From Cucumis sativus (taxonomy: Eukaryota; Streptophyta; Magnoliopsida; Cucurbitales; Cucurbitaceae), in the NCBI RefSeq assembly GCF_000004075.3, contig NC_026657.2, positions 30,846,408 to 30,910,407 on the forward strand: DNA of 64,000 bases, given 5' to 3'. Below, one piece after another: positions 13,265-24,894 of the stretch. Under the pieces are notes generated by a model. That model did no database searches. It saw only the letters and a list, made by a program, of their open reading frames with translations, and was not told the origin of the DNA. Position 1 is the stretch's first letter, and every line of letters begins with the position of its first letter. The position numbers and the translations under genes are program-made.

Positions 13265-13368
13265 ATTTTATTTGACAATTAATAAATTCTAATTACAACA
13301 ACTATTTAGATGGGTTATTTTATTTGACAATTAATAAATTCTAATTACAACAACTATTTAGATGGGTT
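13265..13368. repeat. perfect tandem duplication, 52 bp x 2
   Basis: The unit starting ATTTTATTTGACAATTAA and ending GATGGGTT is present twice with no mismatch (13265-13316 and 13317-13368). The identity of two non-coding copies implies a recent duplication. Confidence 0.92.
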
Positions 13369-13781
13369 GTGTTTGTGATCTTAATTAAAATAAATTTAAA
13401 ATTATGATTTTAACTTACATTTTTTGTTTCTAGGTTAATGACCTTTATGAAACTATTTGAAACAAAACTTTAACAATTTACATCTCAAACTAACGATAAG
13501 AATATTTTTTTAACTGTTTTCCAGAGTTTAAGGATATTTTTTAAAACTTTTAAAAGTTTAAGGTTTTTGATGCAAACTAGTAAGGGATATATTTTTTTTT
13601 AATTTAACTTTTTTAAAGTTAAGAATGGTAGAAAAAAAATGAGGTGTCGAATGAATGGATGACTAAAAAATTAGAGAAAAAAATGTGGAATGAACCTTTT
13701 AAAAAAATATCGTTTAAAAGTCGAATAACTTTTTGGTGACGTCAAATTGGAGTGGAACTATCAAAATGCACTTGAAAAAGC

Positions 13782-14150
13782 AGTCTCGTCTCGTCTCGTC
13801 TCGCTTGTTCATGTCTCTTCCATCTCAATCTCTTTCATCTCACTGGTCTCATTCTTTCTCGTCTCGTTCAATCTCTTCAGTCGTACGTTTTTTGTGTTGT
13901 TTCGATCTTGTTGGTGTCACTCCCGCTCATCTCGATCGTTCTGTCTTATTGGTGTCATTCAATCTCACTCTCATTTTGGTTGGCTATGTCGTTCTCGCCC
14001 ATCATCAATGGTTGTTGCCTTGGTGTTAGAGAATAAGTTGAAGAGGAAGAAGAAGATGCCAGAGAAGAAGAGAAAAAACATGTGGAAGTCGTAGAAGAAG
14101 AGAACAAACACGTGGAAGTTGTAGAAGAAGAAGAAAATTGTAAGAAGATG
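13782..14150. repeat. low-complexity CT/GA-rich tract
   Basis: It begins with about four TCTCG units and continues as pyrimidine-rich text to about 13990. It then switches to purine-rich GAAGAA text, where a roughly 33-base unit containing CATGTGGAAGTCGTAGAAG / CACGTGGAAGTTGTAGAAG is repeated. Open frames on both strands here are products of biased composition. Confidence 0.6.
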
Positions 14151-17100
14151 GGAGAAAACTTGTGCGACACTTGGGAGGAAAGATGAAAAAAAAAACCCTA
14201 AATCAACCTTGAAGGTAAACGTTATAATTTCATGCATTTCATGATATCATCAAAAGACCCTTTAACATATTTTTTAAAAATTGAATCATTTTCCATTTTC
14301 AACCTATAAAATTTGTCACAGTTATTTATAATAATTATTCTTTTTAATAAATTAATGATTAATGTTTTAGATTAAGTCGATCTTAGTTTTATTCTATATT
14401 TACAACTTTTAAACTACGATTTATAATTTCTGTTTCATGAAATTAATCTTTTATAGTAAAAGTAAATTAATTATGATGTTTAGTTTCTAATTTGGAGACT
14501 TTCCCACTATAGTTAAGCCCACAAACTCCAATGAAGACCATCAAATGTGACCCTCATTTCATCTAACTTATACTCTTGATTTGGAAATTCTTAGTTAAAA
14601 TTTTCTATGTAAATCTACCTGCATTTACTCTAATTTAGGATTGAAATTTTGAAAAGTTTGTCAAATATTTTAAAATCAATCTATTAGTGAATTTCAAATA
14701 TAATTGTAATAAAATGCCTAAATTGATTCGTCTATAAGAATTTATTTAACACAAATAAAGTTTTACATAATAGATTGAAGAAGAAAGTTTAAATTATAAA
14801 TTTATAATTTAAATCGACACAGTTTAAATTTTAGATTAAATTAATCAAATTACAAAAATTTACGGATATAAAGGGATATTTGTCAAAATATTAATAGGAA
14901 AATAAGTAAATTTACAAATATCCAATCACAAACTGTATGAGCAATGTAGATAGTCTAATTCAGATTTCCTTGCTCAAGAACATAGTTAAAATAATATAAT
15001 TTAAATTTTTACTTAAATTGGCTTAATTTAGCTATATTTATTTCATCAATCATGTATATAAGCTAAGTAAAATGAAGATTTTTGTCGTAAATAATTATTT
15101 TGTTTTACACATCATTTCTAATTTCTAACTCAAGTGACAACTAATTAGTGAAAATAGTACTTACGTAAACCGTTGCAATGATATACTAAGTAAGTAAACG
15201 TTTATTTACAATCAACGAGGTCCTACAAAATCAAAGATCAATAGATCTTGTCTAATCAAACGATCTAGTCTACGCAATACTTTGTCAACATATTTCAATT
15301 ATTAAAAAAATTGTAACCATGCATCTTAAATTAGGATTCTTTTATTTTTCTTTTTATCAATATATATGTTCGTATGAGATCAAATGCAGTAGATCCCAAC
15401 CTCCAGAAGAGACTATAGATGGAGATATCAATTAAGACAAAAGAACCAATCAATTTTTTGTACCAAATAAGTTTAACCTACCATGTGGTTCCTCTAATAA
15501 AATCTCAAATCATTTCCCCTTCTAACACATTTCTCATGATTTCACCAAATGATCAGGTGTGACACCATGTGACACCACAATAATTCCTTTTCTAAAATTA
15601 ATTAATTGTATTTAATACTTATTCTTAATCTCAAAACAAAATAAGTGACGACACTTGGTACTATCAGTTATGTATATATGAATGTGCTTTTAACATAAAT
15701 ATATAGATAGTTCTATACTTCCATGCAACCTTTAATTAAAATATTGAAGTTTCTATTCTGTAACAAGTTATAGAAATGGAAATTTTAAGAAAATTTATGA
15801 ACATAAATGAAAATTGTTAATGATTTGAAAGAAAATTAGCTAGCTAGTTTAACTAAATTATCAATGGTAGCTAGATAGTTGAACTAGACTATAAATTGAC
15901 AACTTAATTTTTTTTTTTTTTTTTTACAAACCAACAAATATTTAGATATATTATAAATGTTCGCATAATTTTCGATGTAATAGAAGATATTTCATAAAGA
16001 AGTTAAAAAATACTAAAAGTTTAATTTATATGTACTATAAATATACAAGACACAGATAGAAAAGGTATAATACATTTCTTTCCTAATAAAATGGTAGAAT
16101 AAAAAAATTTGCCCAAATGATCTAAAATCAGTTAAAGACCGTACCCATAAAGTAGCCAATAAGAAATGCCCAAGTGGAACACCATGACGTGAGCTACGTG
16201 TAATGGAAAAACAACAAATATTCAAAAGTTATTTTTACTTCTGGTTGGGTGAATAATTTAGAAAAGGATATGGTATAAATCAAACTCATGTTGAACTATA
16301 AAAACTGAGTTATATATTCTATTGTAAATCAATACCATGATGTTTCTTGATTTAAATAATTTATACATTGAGATTTTATCATGCTATCTTAATTAGACGT
16401 CAACTTAAATATATAATTTTAATTAATTAAATCATCAACCCTAAAATTATTAGATTTTGACATTTTGTTGAACTCATTAATAATTTGGCAATTAAAAGAA
16501 AAAAGAAAAATATTCTACTTAGTCAAAACTCATAATCAATTAATTGAAACCCATTTGAATTTCATTATTTTTTTCCCCCAAACTAAAGTGGAAACACAAT
16601 CAACCAATTTTAAAATTTCATACATACCTCTTTCTATAACATGAAAAGGAAAGCTTTGGTATTGATAACTGTCAACATCTAGTAATTATGAACCAATGGT
16701 AAGGACATCAAATATTACCAAAGAATAATAATTTAACCTTAAAAGTCTAATATTATAGCAATCTTCTATTAAACCCCATATTTCTCAGGCACATTTTATT
16801 GTGTCATTTTCCAAAACATTTTCAACCTAATTGATTTATAAAATTGAAAATTTAATCCCACCTTGACTTCCCTAAGTCCCATGCAATAAAGTAATATGTT
16901 ACATTTTTGTTTCTCATATTGTTGCATTAATTATGTAATCTTTCATTGTTATATATTTTTAGTCCAATGTCTGAAAATAACATATACTATCATTAACGTT
17001 TTATTATATGGGTAAGCATAGACTGGTTCCTAGTGAATAGTCACAATAAATAGTTCAATTTAATTGGACCAAGTGTTTGATTCTTGTTATGTCTCATTGT

Positions 17101-18725
17101 GAATATTAATAAAATTGTATTTGATTTCAATAATTTTTTTAATTACACATTTGTCTTTTTTATTTGTCTTTAGTTTGTAACAATTAATTTTGAAATGGAA
17201 AGGCTTTGTATCTTTGACTATTGTTAATTAGTTTAGGAAATTTAACCTTTTTTTTAAGTTAACAGAAATTGAAACCATTCATTTGAACCACAATTTTATT
17301 TTCTTTCATTTTTGGACACATTTTATTGGACTTTTTTCCATTAAGGAAATAATTTTGTAAATTTGATGATTAAAGTACACGTTTAAGTTCAAAATATTTA
17401 AAATAGATATGTTTATTTATTATATTTTGAAAGATTGAATTGACTCTTCAATTTAGAATGTGGTTGTATTTATATGGTTTTAAAACTTCATTTGGTTCAA
17501 GATATCACCTTTTCATCTACCATTCTTTTTATATGGCGCACTAAGGTTATCCACTATCATCCATGAGGGGGCACTCCTCCCAAAATTATTATTGGAATGC
17601 TTTAAGCTATATACTACTAATCATCCAACTTCTTTTTGTACAATAAATAACATTAAAAGTGACCCAATGAAATGATATATGGAATGATAACTCAAAATTA
17701 TTAATATTTACTGAATTATTTTCTTTTACAAATTTACAAAAATAGACAAAATATTTACCTATGGAATTTAAATAGTTAGTTTATTATTATTTTTTTGAAA
17801 AGATATCATTAGTTTCTTGGCTAAGGTAACGATAGACAAAATATTTATACTCCAAAGTAAAAAAATGTGTAGATGTATGTTTTAATCTTTTTAGTAGAAT
17901 TCTATTATGAAATGTAAATATTTTATTCTTTATTATTCTTAAGAAAAATCTAAATAAAAACGGTAAAGTAAGAAATTTAACGATTTAGAGCAATTTTTTT
18001 AATTATAACTTTCTCAGCTGAGGTAAACAAATCAGAGCATGAAAATAAATACATAGACAACATCCAATTTGAAGAGGGTAATTTGTTTAAAGAAAAAGGT
18101 TTAATTAGTATATGGCTAGGTTTCAATTTAATTCCAATTACTTTAAGAAGTATAAAATTTAGTCTTTTATTATTTTATTTATTATTAGATCAATACCAAG
18201 TTACCAACTTAAAAAAAAAAAAAGAAAAAAAAGAACCCAACCTAATTTTAATATCCTAGGAAAACTTATTTTTATTTTTTAAAAAAATTGTAAGGTAACC
18301 CAACAAAATGATTTATTTATTAATTTATTTGAGAATAACATAAAAAATGTAAGAAGATTAAGTGAAAGCACAAAAACCAAATTCAAACTTTTAAACATAA
18401 AAAACGAACTAAAAATGAAAGGAGGAAAAATTAAGAAATGAGGGAAAATATAAAAGCTGCCATAAGTAGAAAAAAGCAGTGGGGGATTAAAATCATAATA
18501 TAAGAAAATGTGGGGGCAAATTTCGAAGAGAAGAGGAGAGAGGATAATTCCCCAAAAACCAAAAAAAAAAAAAGTCCCATTCGAAATTTTCGACCGTTGG
18601 GACCCGTTTGCACAATTTAGTAACGGTCATTATTAAAAAAAACAATTAACTGAAAAACTCTCTCACTCACTCACTCTCTTCGTCTCTGCTTTTTTCTTTC
18701 ATCACATAAAAAGCTCTGAAAAATC

Positions 18726-18765
18726 GAAGAAGAAGAAGAAGAAGAAGAAGAAGAAGAAGAAGAAG
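18726..18765 (+). repeat. (GAA)13 microsatellite in 5' UTR
   Basis: Forty bases of uninterrupted GAA ending five bases before the start codon of the glutaredoxin-domain gene at 18771. It would be transcribed as part of the leader and is likely length-variable. Confidence 0.92.
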
Positions 18766-18770
18766 CATCA

Positions 18771-19964
18771 ATGGGCTGTGTATCATCAAAACTCTACCAG
18801 AAGGATCTTCAGAGAGACATCATTGTCAACAATGGCGGCGAGTATCTCAACCACGTCGTCTCTCTTACATCAAGCACTTACGGAGTTCTCAATCTCGATG
18901 CCGATCAGAAATCGAAGGAGTTAGTTTCAGAGCCGACGAAGAAATCGCCGCCTCGGGAAGAACCGGAAGTAATTAACGCTTGGGAGTTAATGGACGGCTT
19001 AGAAGAAGGAGTTCCGATTGCAAATCGGGGCAAAAAAAGCCCTAAGCCCAGAGTGTTTCTTCGCGGGTTGGCTGATTTCGATAGAAGAAGTCCGTTGAAG
19101 TTCTTTAATCAAATAGGCACTCCGAAGAAGGCGATGAAGTCCGGCGGTAAGGAGAATCGTGGACGAGCGAATGGCGTTGGACGATTGGATTACAGTCCGA
19201 AAGAGATACTGAAAGTGAACAACTCGTCGAAAGTTTCCCCCAAATCTGCCCTGAAATTGACCGTTCCGGTGAAGAGTACACCGATTTCCGCGAGAAGGCA
19301 GAGTTTTGGAAGCGATTCGGGGCTTTTATCGGCTCGAAGAAGGAGTTTGAGTCCATTGTTCGATCCAGAGCTCGTAGCATCTTACGAGAAACAATTGACC
19401 GAAGAAGGAGAACAAATCAAGAGAATAGTTTCAGAGACACCGAAGTCAAGGGCAGCGAGACATTTTCAAGAATCAGAAACTGCCTTAAAAAAGTTCGAGG
19501 AACTGTGTCCTCCCGGTGGCGAAACTTCCGTCGTGATCTACACAACGACGCTTCGAGGAATCAGAAAGACATTCGAGGACTGCAATAAGGTTCGATCAAT
19601 CGTCGAATCTTACGGCATTCACGTGGTGGAGCGAGACGTATCGATGGATTCTGGTTTCAAAGAGGAATTGAGGGCATTAATGGGAAGCAAGGAGGTGAAA
19701 GTTCCGGCGGTGTTTGTGAAGGGGAGGCTGATCGGAGGGGCAGCAGAGGTGTTGAAAATGGAGGAGGAGGGGAAATTGGGGGTACTGTTTGAGGGGATTC
19801 CAACGGCGGCCGGCAGTGGGTGTGAAGGATGCGGTGGCATGAGATTTGTAATGTGTTTGGATTGCAATGGAAGCTGTAAGGTTTTGGATCAAACGAAGAA
19901 GAAGACGACTAAATGTGGTGAGTGTAACGAAAATGGGTTGATTCGGTGTCCTATTTGTTCTTGA
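18771..19964 (+). CDS. glutaredoxin-domain protein with C-terminal CxxC zinc-finger-like tail
   Basis: A single-exon protein of 397 residues. The N-terminus MGCVSSK fits N-myristoylation, with Cys3 available for palmitoylation, so plasma-membrane attachment is likely. A WELM motif (71-74) and a Ser/Lys/Arg-rich disordered region follow. The glutaredoxin fold spans about 253-344, with the cis-Pro segment VPAVFVKGRLIGG. The usual CxxC active site is replaced by TLRGIRKT (about 260-267), so thiol oxidoreductase activity of the canonical kind is unlikely. The tail has four CxxC pairs (CEGC 351, CLDC 362, CGEC 382, CPIC 393), the right spacing for binding two zinc ions. This layout matches the plant group including Arabidopsis At3g28850 and At5g39865 (recalled). 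Those are poorly characterised; a scaffold or zinc/iron-sulfur role is inference. A T-rich run of about 22 bases follows the stop codon. Confidence 0.93.
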   Translation: MGCVSSKLYQKDLQRDIIVNNGGEYLNHVVSLTSSTYGVLNLDADQKSKELVSEPTKKSPPREEPEVINAWELMDGLEEGVPIANRGKKSPKPRVFLRGLADFDRRSPLKFFNQIGTPKKAMKSGGKENRGRANGVGRLDYSPKEILKVNNSSKVSPKSALKLTVPVKSTPISARRQSFGSDSGLLSARRRSLSPLFDPELVASYEKQLTEEGEQIKRIVSETPKSRAARHFQESETALKKFEELCPPGGETSVVIYTTTLRGIRKTFEDCNKVRSIVESYGIHVVERDVSMDSGFKEELRALMGSKEVKVPAVFVKGRLIGGAAEVLKMEEEGKLGVLFEGIPTAAGSGCEGCGGMRFVMCLDCNGSCKVLDQTKKKTTKCGECNENGLIRCPICS

Positions 19965-19980
19965 AATTTCACTTTGGGGT

Positions 19981-21500
19981 TTTTTTTTTTTTTTTTTTTT
20001 GTGGAGAAAAAAAAAAAGATTTCCCCATTTGTTCTATTATATTTTAGTTTAATTTTAGCTTTGGTAGAAATGGGTTTTAAAGTTAGTTTTAGGACCTGTG
20101 TTTTGAGTGGATTTGATTTGATTTGTTTGTATTAATATTTGATGATGTACCATTAGTGAAACTAATTCATCCTAACACGATGATTTATTTTAATTTTTAA
20201 TATTGTTTTCAAAAGAAGATTTTTATATTCTTTTAATCTTTTTATATCCCACGTTGAAACGTAATGTTTGGTTGAACAAAAGTTACTGTAATTGAATACA
20301 CCAAAGTAGTGAGGTTACATGTACAGTAATTGTTTTTTTTAGAAAAAGTATATTTATATATGTACAATAAAATTTTAAAGTTGATCTTTCAACCTGCCAT
20401 AACTTTTTTCTATAATAGGTTTGATAGGTCAATTTGAAATATAAAAAATGTAAAGATTTTGTCCTCAAGGTTTTCATTTTCGGGATGATAGACTCGAAAT
20501 ACAATTCAATTACCCATGTTTGTTTTAGAAATAAACTTGTAAGCAAACATTTACTAAATTCATCTTATCCAAAAAAAAAAAAAAAAAAATTGCCTTATAT
20601 AGGCCTCATTCTATCATAGGCTTATCTGTGGCAGCGGCTATTGTATTAGAAAAAGAATAACTAATTTAAAAATTAGATTAACAATGTTTAAAATTAATCG
20701 CATCTTTATGGATTCATTACACACCAACAATACTTATTTCATAACACTTACCATTTTAATTGTGTTTAGCATGCCAATAAAACTTAGCTTAATTAACATT
20801 TGTATGTATAGACAAACGACCAAAAAGTTTATGATTCAAATGAGAAAAAAAATGAAGTTAGATTAGTAAAGTTGTGTTGACATCGACAATATTTCTACCG
20901 TGATGCAAAAAACACACCAAGAAAAGAAAATTGAAGTATGCAGCTTTCATTACTAAGAAAAATCAGGCTTAAAAAGAGAATCGTAGTATATCAGCATGTT
21001 TGGTTAATGCAAATGCCAATTCATAAAATTAGATTATAAAATTGACCTTTTTTTAAAAAAAACCAATAGGCTATATGTAAAATCACATAAGGCAATAGAA
21101 AAATGAATTTGATTATAATTTTGTTGGCATATATTCCCTAGATTATGTTTTTCATAACATTGAGCTTCAGCTAAAAGATGATAGTTTGTCAGTTTGTAAT
21201 CATCGGTTATCAGTTTATTTGCATTCACAAAGGCTTCCTAACCTGAAAAACTACAAACGAAATTGATTAGAATATAATTTCTCTTTATCATTTTTGAAGC
21301 AATGTTCATTCTAGTATATTCTAACACAAACATACGTTGCATATTCAAATTTTATACATCCCTTACCTGAAAAGTGCAATACCATATGAACGATAAATCT
21401 CAGATGCTTTAAGAAGAACATGAAGAAAACATTGTCGACTTAGCGTGTCACGGGAGGGGAAGGTAGACCATGAGGTTTCTTGCTAAAGAATGTCTGGCTT
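19981..21500. other. 3' UTR and spacer between convergent genes
   Basis: It starts with the 3' UTR of the glutaredoxin-domain gene, including a T22 run near 19979-20000. It is AT-rich, with an A-rich run at 20571-20589. No gene is supported; short frames have no recognisable domain. Confidence 0.5.
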
Positions 21501-21505
21501 GAAAA

Positions 21506-22687
21506 TCAGATAAACAAGGGTTTGAACTCCCCATTAGCAAACAGACATAGTTGATTGAAGGTAGATGTATCTGCAAACAGGGTTAAACAAAGAATTCAGA
21601 ATGCTAGCTGTTCCCTAATAGTTGGTAAAAGTTCAATAGCTAATCTAATCTCAAAGAATGTTGGAAGTATAATCCAAGAGTGATTATTCTATAAGTAACT
21701 TGTGCTTAAATTATTGGCATATCTCATCTTCGGGCTCCTCATCCAAGGAGAAGATTATTTAAATCATCGTGGGGTAACAAACTCTTAAGTCTTAAAGATA
21801 CATGAGTCATGAGCTAACTAAAATGGATTTGAGAGATATGAATTATATATTCCCTGTTTTGGCAAAATATGGAGGGAGTTCGAAATCTCCCCATTCTCCT
21901 TTATGCTGTAAAGAACTACAAAACAAATATGCCAAAAGATAATGAAAGACTCCCTACCTCAGCCTATTCAACGCCCCTTTACAACCTAACAGAATTATCC
22001 CAAGTGCTCACAAAATCAAACGCACTCACACCCACATATAACTGGTTATTCACTCATCAATTTCATCATTTGGTATAGTTTTCTCTTACTTCTACATGTA
22101 TAGACCTCGGTGACTGCAGATAATTGTTCTATTTAAAACCCAACATTGTTTTTCTTTCGCCAAAAACAATGATACAGCTGAAAACACAATTAGTGATCCT
22201 CTTCAGCTAATTCAAACATAAAAATTGGCACTATACAGCTTCTAAAATTCAAGGGGGGAAATATTAATAGGCATCACAAGCCTCATAAAAAGAACAAAAT
22301 TAGGGCAAAATAAATTATAGACCTACCCTTAGGCTTCCAACATGACCCATGCCCACTATTTTAACCGTCATTTAAATGTAAGAATACCAAATGTCATTTT
22401 AGCATAAGGATAACTGAAGAAGAGAGCATACCAAATGAATCACCAAAATTGGTCCACACATCAGCTCGAATGGATTTGTCGGTATCAGCAATTCCAATCA
22501 CCTCGACAAACTTTGAAAGAGGAAAGGGTGGGGAACCTTTGACAGTGATCTGGTTGTCATCTGTTGATTTACCAAATACGACTCCATTGCTTTCAGACAG
22601 TACCTGAATCACAGCCCGAACTCTTCTTCCAACATACAGTCGTAAAAGCTCAGCATTGACAAAAACTGAAGGGTTTGATGTATCCAT
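21506..22687 (-). CDS. RPA3: replication protein A 14 kDa subunit (RPA3)
   Basis: This is the smallest subunit of the heterotrimeric single-stranded-DNA-binding complex RPA, used in nuclear DNA replication, repair and recombination. There are two coding exons: 22432-22687 and 21506-21570. They join through a split Asp codon to 106 residues, the usual plant length. Family text is clear: MDTSNP at the start, LLRLYVGRRVRAVIQV, VFGKSTDDNQITVKG, EVIGIAD, RADVWTNFGDSFD, and the C-terminal helix with NQLC...ANGEFKPLFI. Together these make one OB fold plus the helix used for trimerisation. The final exon is only 65 bases and was located by splice phase and family end. A further intron (22688-23530) ends exactly at the ATG, so the 5' UTR is in a separate upstream exon (about 23531-23620). 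Plants usually have two paralogues (A and B); I cannot tell which this is. Confidence 0.93.
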
Positions 22688-23530
22688 CTATAGTAAACAC
22701 CAAGAACAAGAAGAACATATTTCAGAAAGGACGAACATCTAGTGATAACAAAACAAACTTGTCCACCATGTTAGCAGCAATGCTTGAAATTTGCTTGGCA
22801 TGAACACCAAATCATAAAAATTTCGTGGTGAAATTTATGTAACTAGCAAACAGCATTTCACAAGTAATTTTCTTCCTCATTACAAAAATCTAATCTGGTG
22901 GGAGATCCAAACGGTTACTTTTGACATTTGTACTCAAAACCATTTGCTATGTATAAAAAATGTCTATCAGATATCAGTCAGAAAAGTTTTCACACAGGAG
23001 TGTTTATCCCACTTTGTTTGCACTCAACTATTCTAACAAAACAGACATGTGACTTTAATGCATTTGCTTGTCAAGATAACTTGTTAAAATTTAAATCCTA
23101 AGTAGGTGGTTCCATTCTCTCTAAGCTCTTTAAGACTAGGGCAACCTATGCATTTGAAAGAAAAATTAATTATAGCAATACGAACAAGAATAATGATCAC
23201 TGTGGGTTAGCTCTTATTTTAGCTTCACCAATGTTAAAAAATTCTCCACTCAATACTGTCTTCCAGCGTCTAAATTCTCTACTTCCTTAAAATGTCAAAA
23301 TGAGGAACCCAGACCATAATCAGGAATCAAATTCGACCAAACTAGAAAGCAACTGGACATAATTTGACGCCAAACAAAAATATCCATATTCCTGACAAAG
23401 ACGATACAAGAAAAAAGTCAAAAAGAATTTCATCGTGCACTTCAATCTAACAAACTGAACCAAACAAGGGGGAGGATAATTGCAAAACACTCGAACGAAA
23501 AATCAAAAGAGTACTGAAGAGCTACAATAC
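22688..23530 (-). other. 5' UTR intron of the RPA3 gene
   Basis: On the minus strand the donor reads CGG|GTATTG at 23531/23530 and the acceptor TATAG directly abuts the ATG at 22687. There is no coding potential inside. Leader introns of this type often raise expression in plants. Confidence 0.6.
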
Positions 23531-23646
23531 CCGATTCAGCGATCGGAGAGTTCGCCGGAAATGGCAATCGAATCGATCGAAAGAGCGCGCGGTTTTTGAA
23601 AGAGGCAAAATTAAAGTTTCGACTAAAAACGAAATTGGAAGATAGG

Positions 23647-23655
23647 TATTTATAG
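23647..23655 (-). promoter_or_regulatory. TATA box of RPA3 gene
   Basis: CTATAAATA on the minus strand, about 30 bases upstream of the expected transcription start and just before the GC-richer leader exon (23531-23620). Confidence 0.55.
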
Positions 23656-23699
23656 ACAGGTAGTCAGACGGTCTACACGTGCTCACACGAGCAATCAAC

Positions 23700-24890
23700 G
23701 AACGGTATCATTTTCAGATTTTTCATATACATTTTTCTTTCTCAATATTATAATTTGTGAATATTGGCTAAATGATCCCAATAAAAGGGGAAAACAAAAA
23801 CTATGAAAAAATAGAACTTTATGTAAAAAAAAAGAACAAAAAGTTGAAATGAATATGAATTTAGTAAAAATTAATCAACGCCTTATGTAAGTCTAGTTTT
23901 TAACGTAGTGAAAATTCATCCTACCATATTATATTAATTCATTTTCCAATTTCCAGCAGCCAAATTTTTAGCCAATATGTAGAAGCCCAAAAAGTGGAGT
24001 AGAGGGAGGAAAAAGAGGATGAATGAGGAGCTTTTTTTTATCATTTAATAAAGATGCAACCATAAACCTGGATGGACTTAAAATATCAGCCAATCTTAAT
24101 TTTACATTAATTTTGATTTCAAATAAGTAAGCATTTTTGTTGTTTATATTAGATTTATTTATACCACATGTGTCACACTTTAATGTTTAATGTTTATTTT
24201 TTATGATTTGTGAATTGTAATGTAAATATAGATTGAAATGATCAAAAACGGAAAATATTGATAGAAATATCTACATATCAATTTAAATTCAAACTATGGT
24301 TTTTTCCACTAGCTTTTATACACAAATTGTTTCCTCCTTCCACGTAAAGGAAACTCTTAGAAAAAAACTTGTTTCACACCTATTTGAAGTCCTTATCATA
24401 CCTCAACAACCTTTTTATTGGGAGTTCTATGGATTGTTGAATATTGATATTGTACAAAATCCTTGTCTTTTTTTTTATTGGGAGTTCTATAAATTGGAGT
24501 ATTGATATTGTACAAAATCACTTGTCCTTTGTTACACTTTATTAATAAGAAGCTTACAAACAACATTTGGAACTCAATTCTAAAATTATGGTCAATTATC
24601 AATCGCTTCAATCACAAAATAGTTCTTGAACTCCATCTACGATGCGTATTCCAATCAAAATTCTCTGAAAACAAAATTTGGCTAAATACCTCGTCGTTAA
24701 TGTCGAATGTTAGTATCATTTCACTCCCATCATATGACCCCAACCAATAAAGTTTTCCTTTCTTATATTATTAAATATACCCCCAAGTTCATAAAATATA
24801 ACGTTGAATGAAACTAATGTATAAAAACATATAAATATAAATGTAATCTAGTAAAATTAAGGAGAAAACAATTGGATAAGAAGAAAAATG
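23700..24890. other. spacer between RPA3 promoter and ABCB29-like 3' end
   Basis: AT-rich and gene-free. It contains an imperfect 60-base tandem duplication at 24411-24528. Confidence 0.55.
24411..24528. repeat. imperfect 60-bp tandem duplication
   Basis: The unit beginning TTTTATTGGGAGTTCTAT and ending TATTGATATTGTACAAAATC(A)CTTGTC is present twice (24411-24470 and 24471-24528), with a few substitutions and small gaps in the middle. Confidence 0.85.
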
Positions 24891-24894
24891 ATGC

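Larger units (their letters stand above)
9900..18650. other. AT-rich gene desert
   Basis: About 8.7 kb without a convincing gene. Open frames are short and of biased composition. Notable items are a 52-base perfect tandem duplication (13265-13368), a pyrimidine-rich patch opening with TCTCG repeats (13782 onwards), a degenerate GAAGAA-type repeat (14035-14150), and an 18-base T run near 15908. A tiny 19-codon Ala-rich frame begins at 11520 but has no support as a gene. Confidence 0.5.

Noticed and set aside
13733-14237. Overlapping Ser/Phe-rich frames on both strands
   Set aside because: Produced by CT-rich and GA-rich low-complexity DNA; no family resemblance.
20590-20660. Short plus-strand frame ending GLSVAAAIVLEKE that looks like a membrane-protein tail
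   Set aside because: Only about 20 codons; no upstream exon or splice site could be joined; may be chance.
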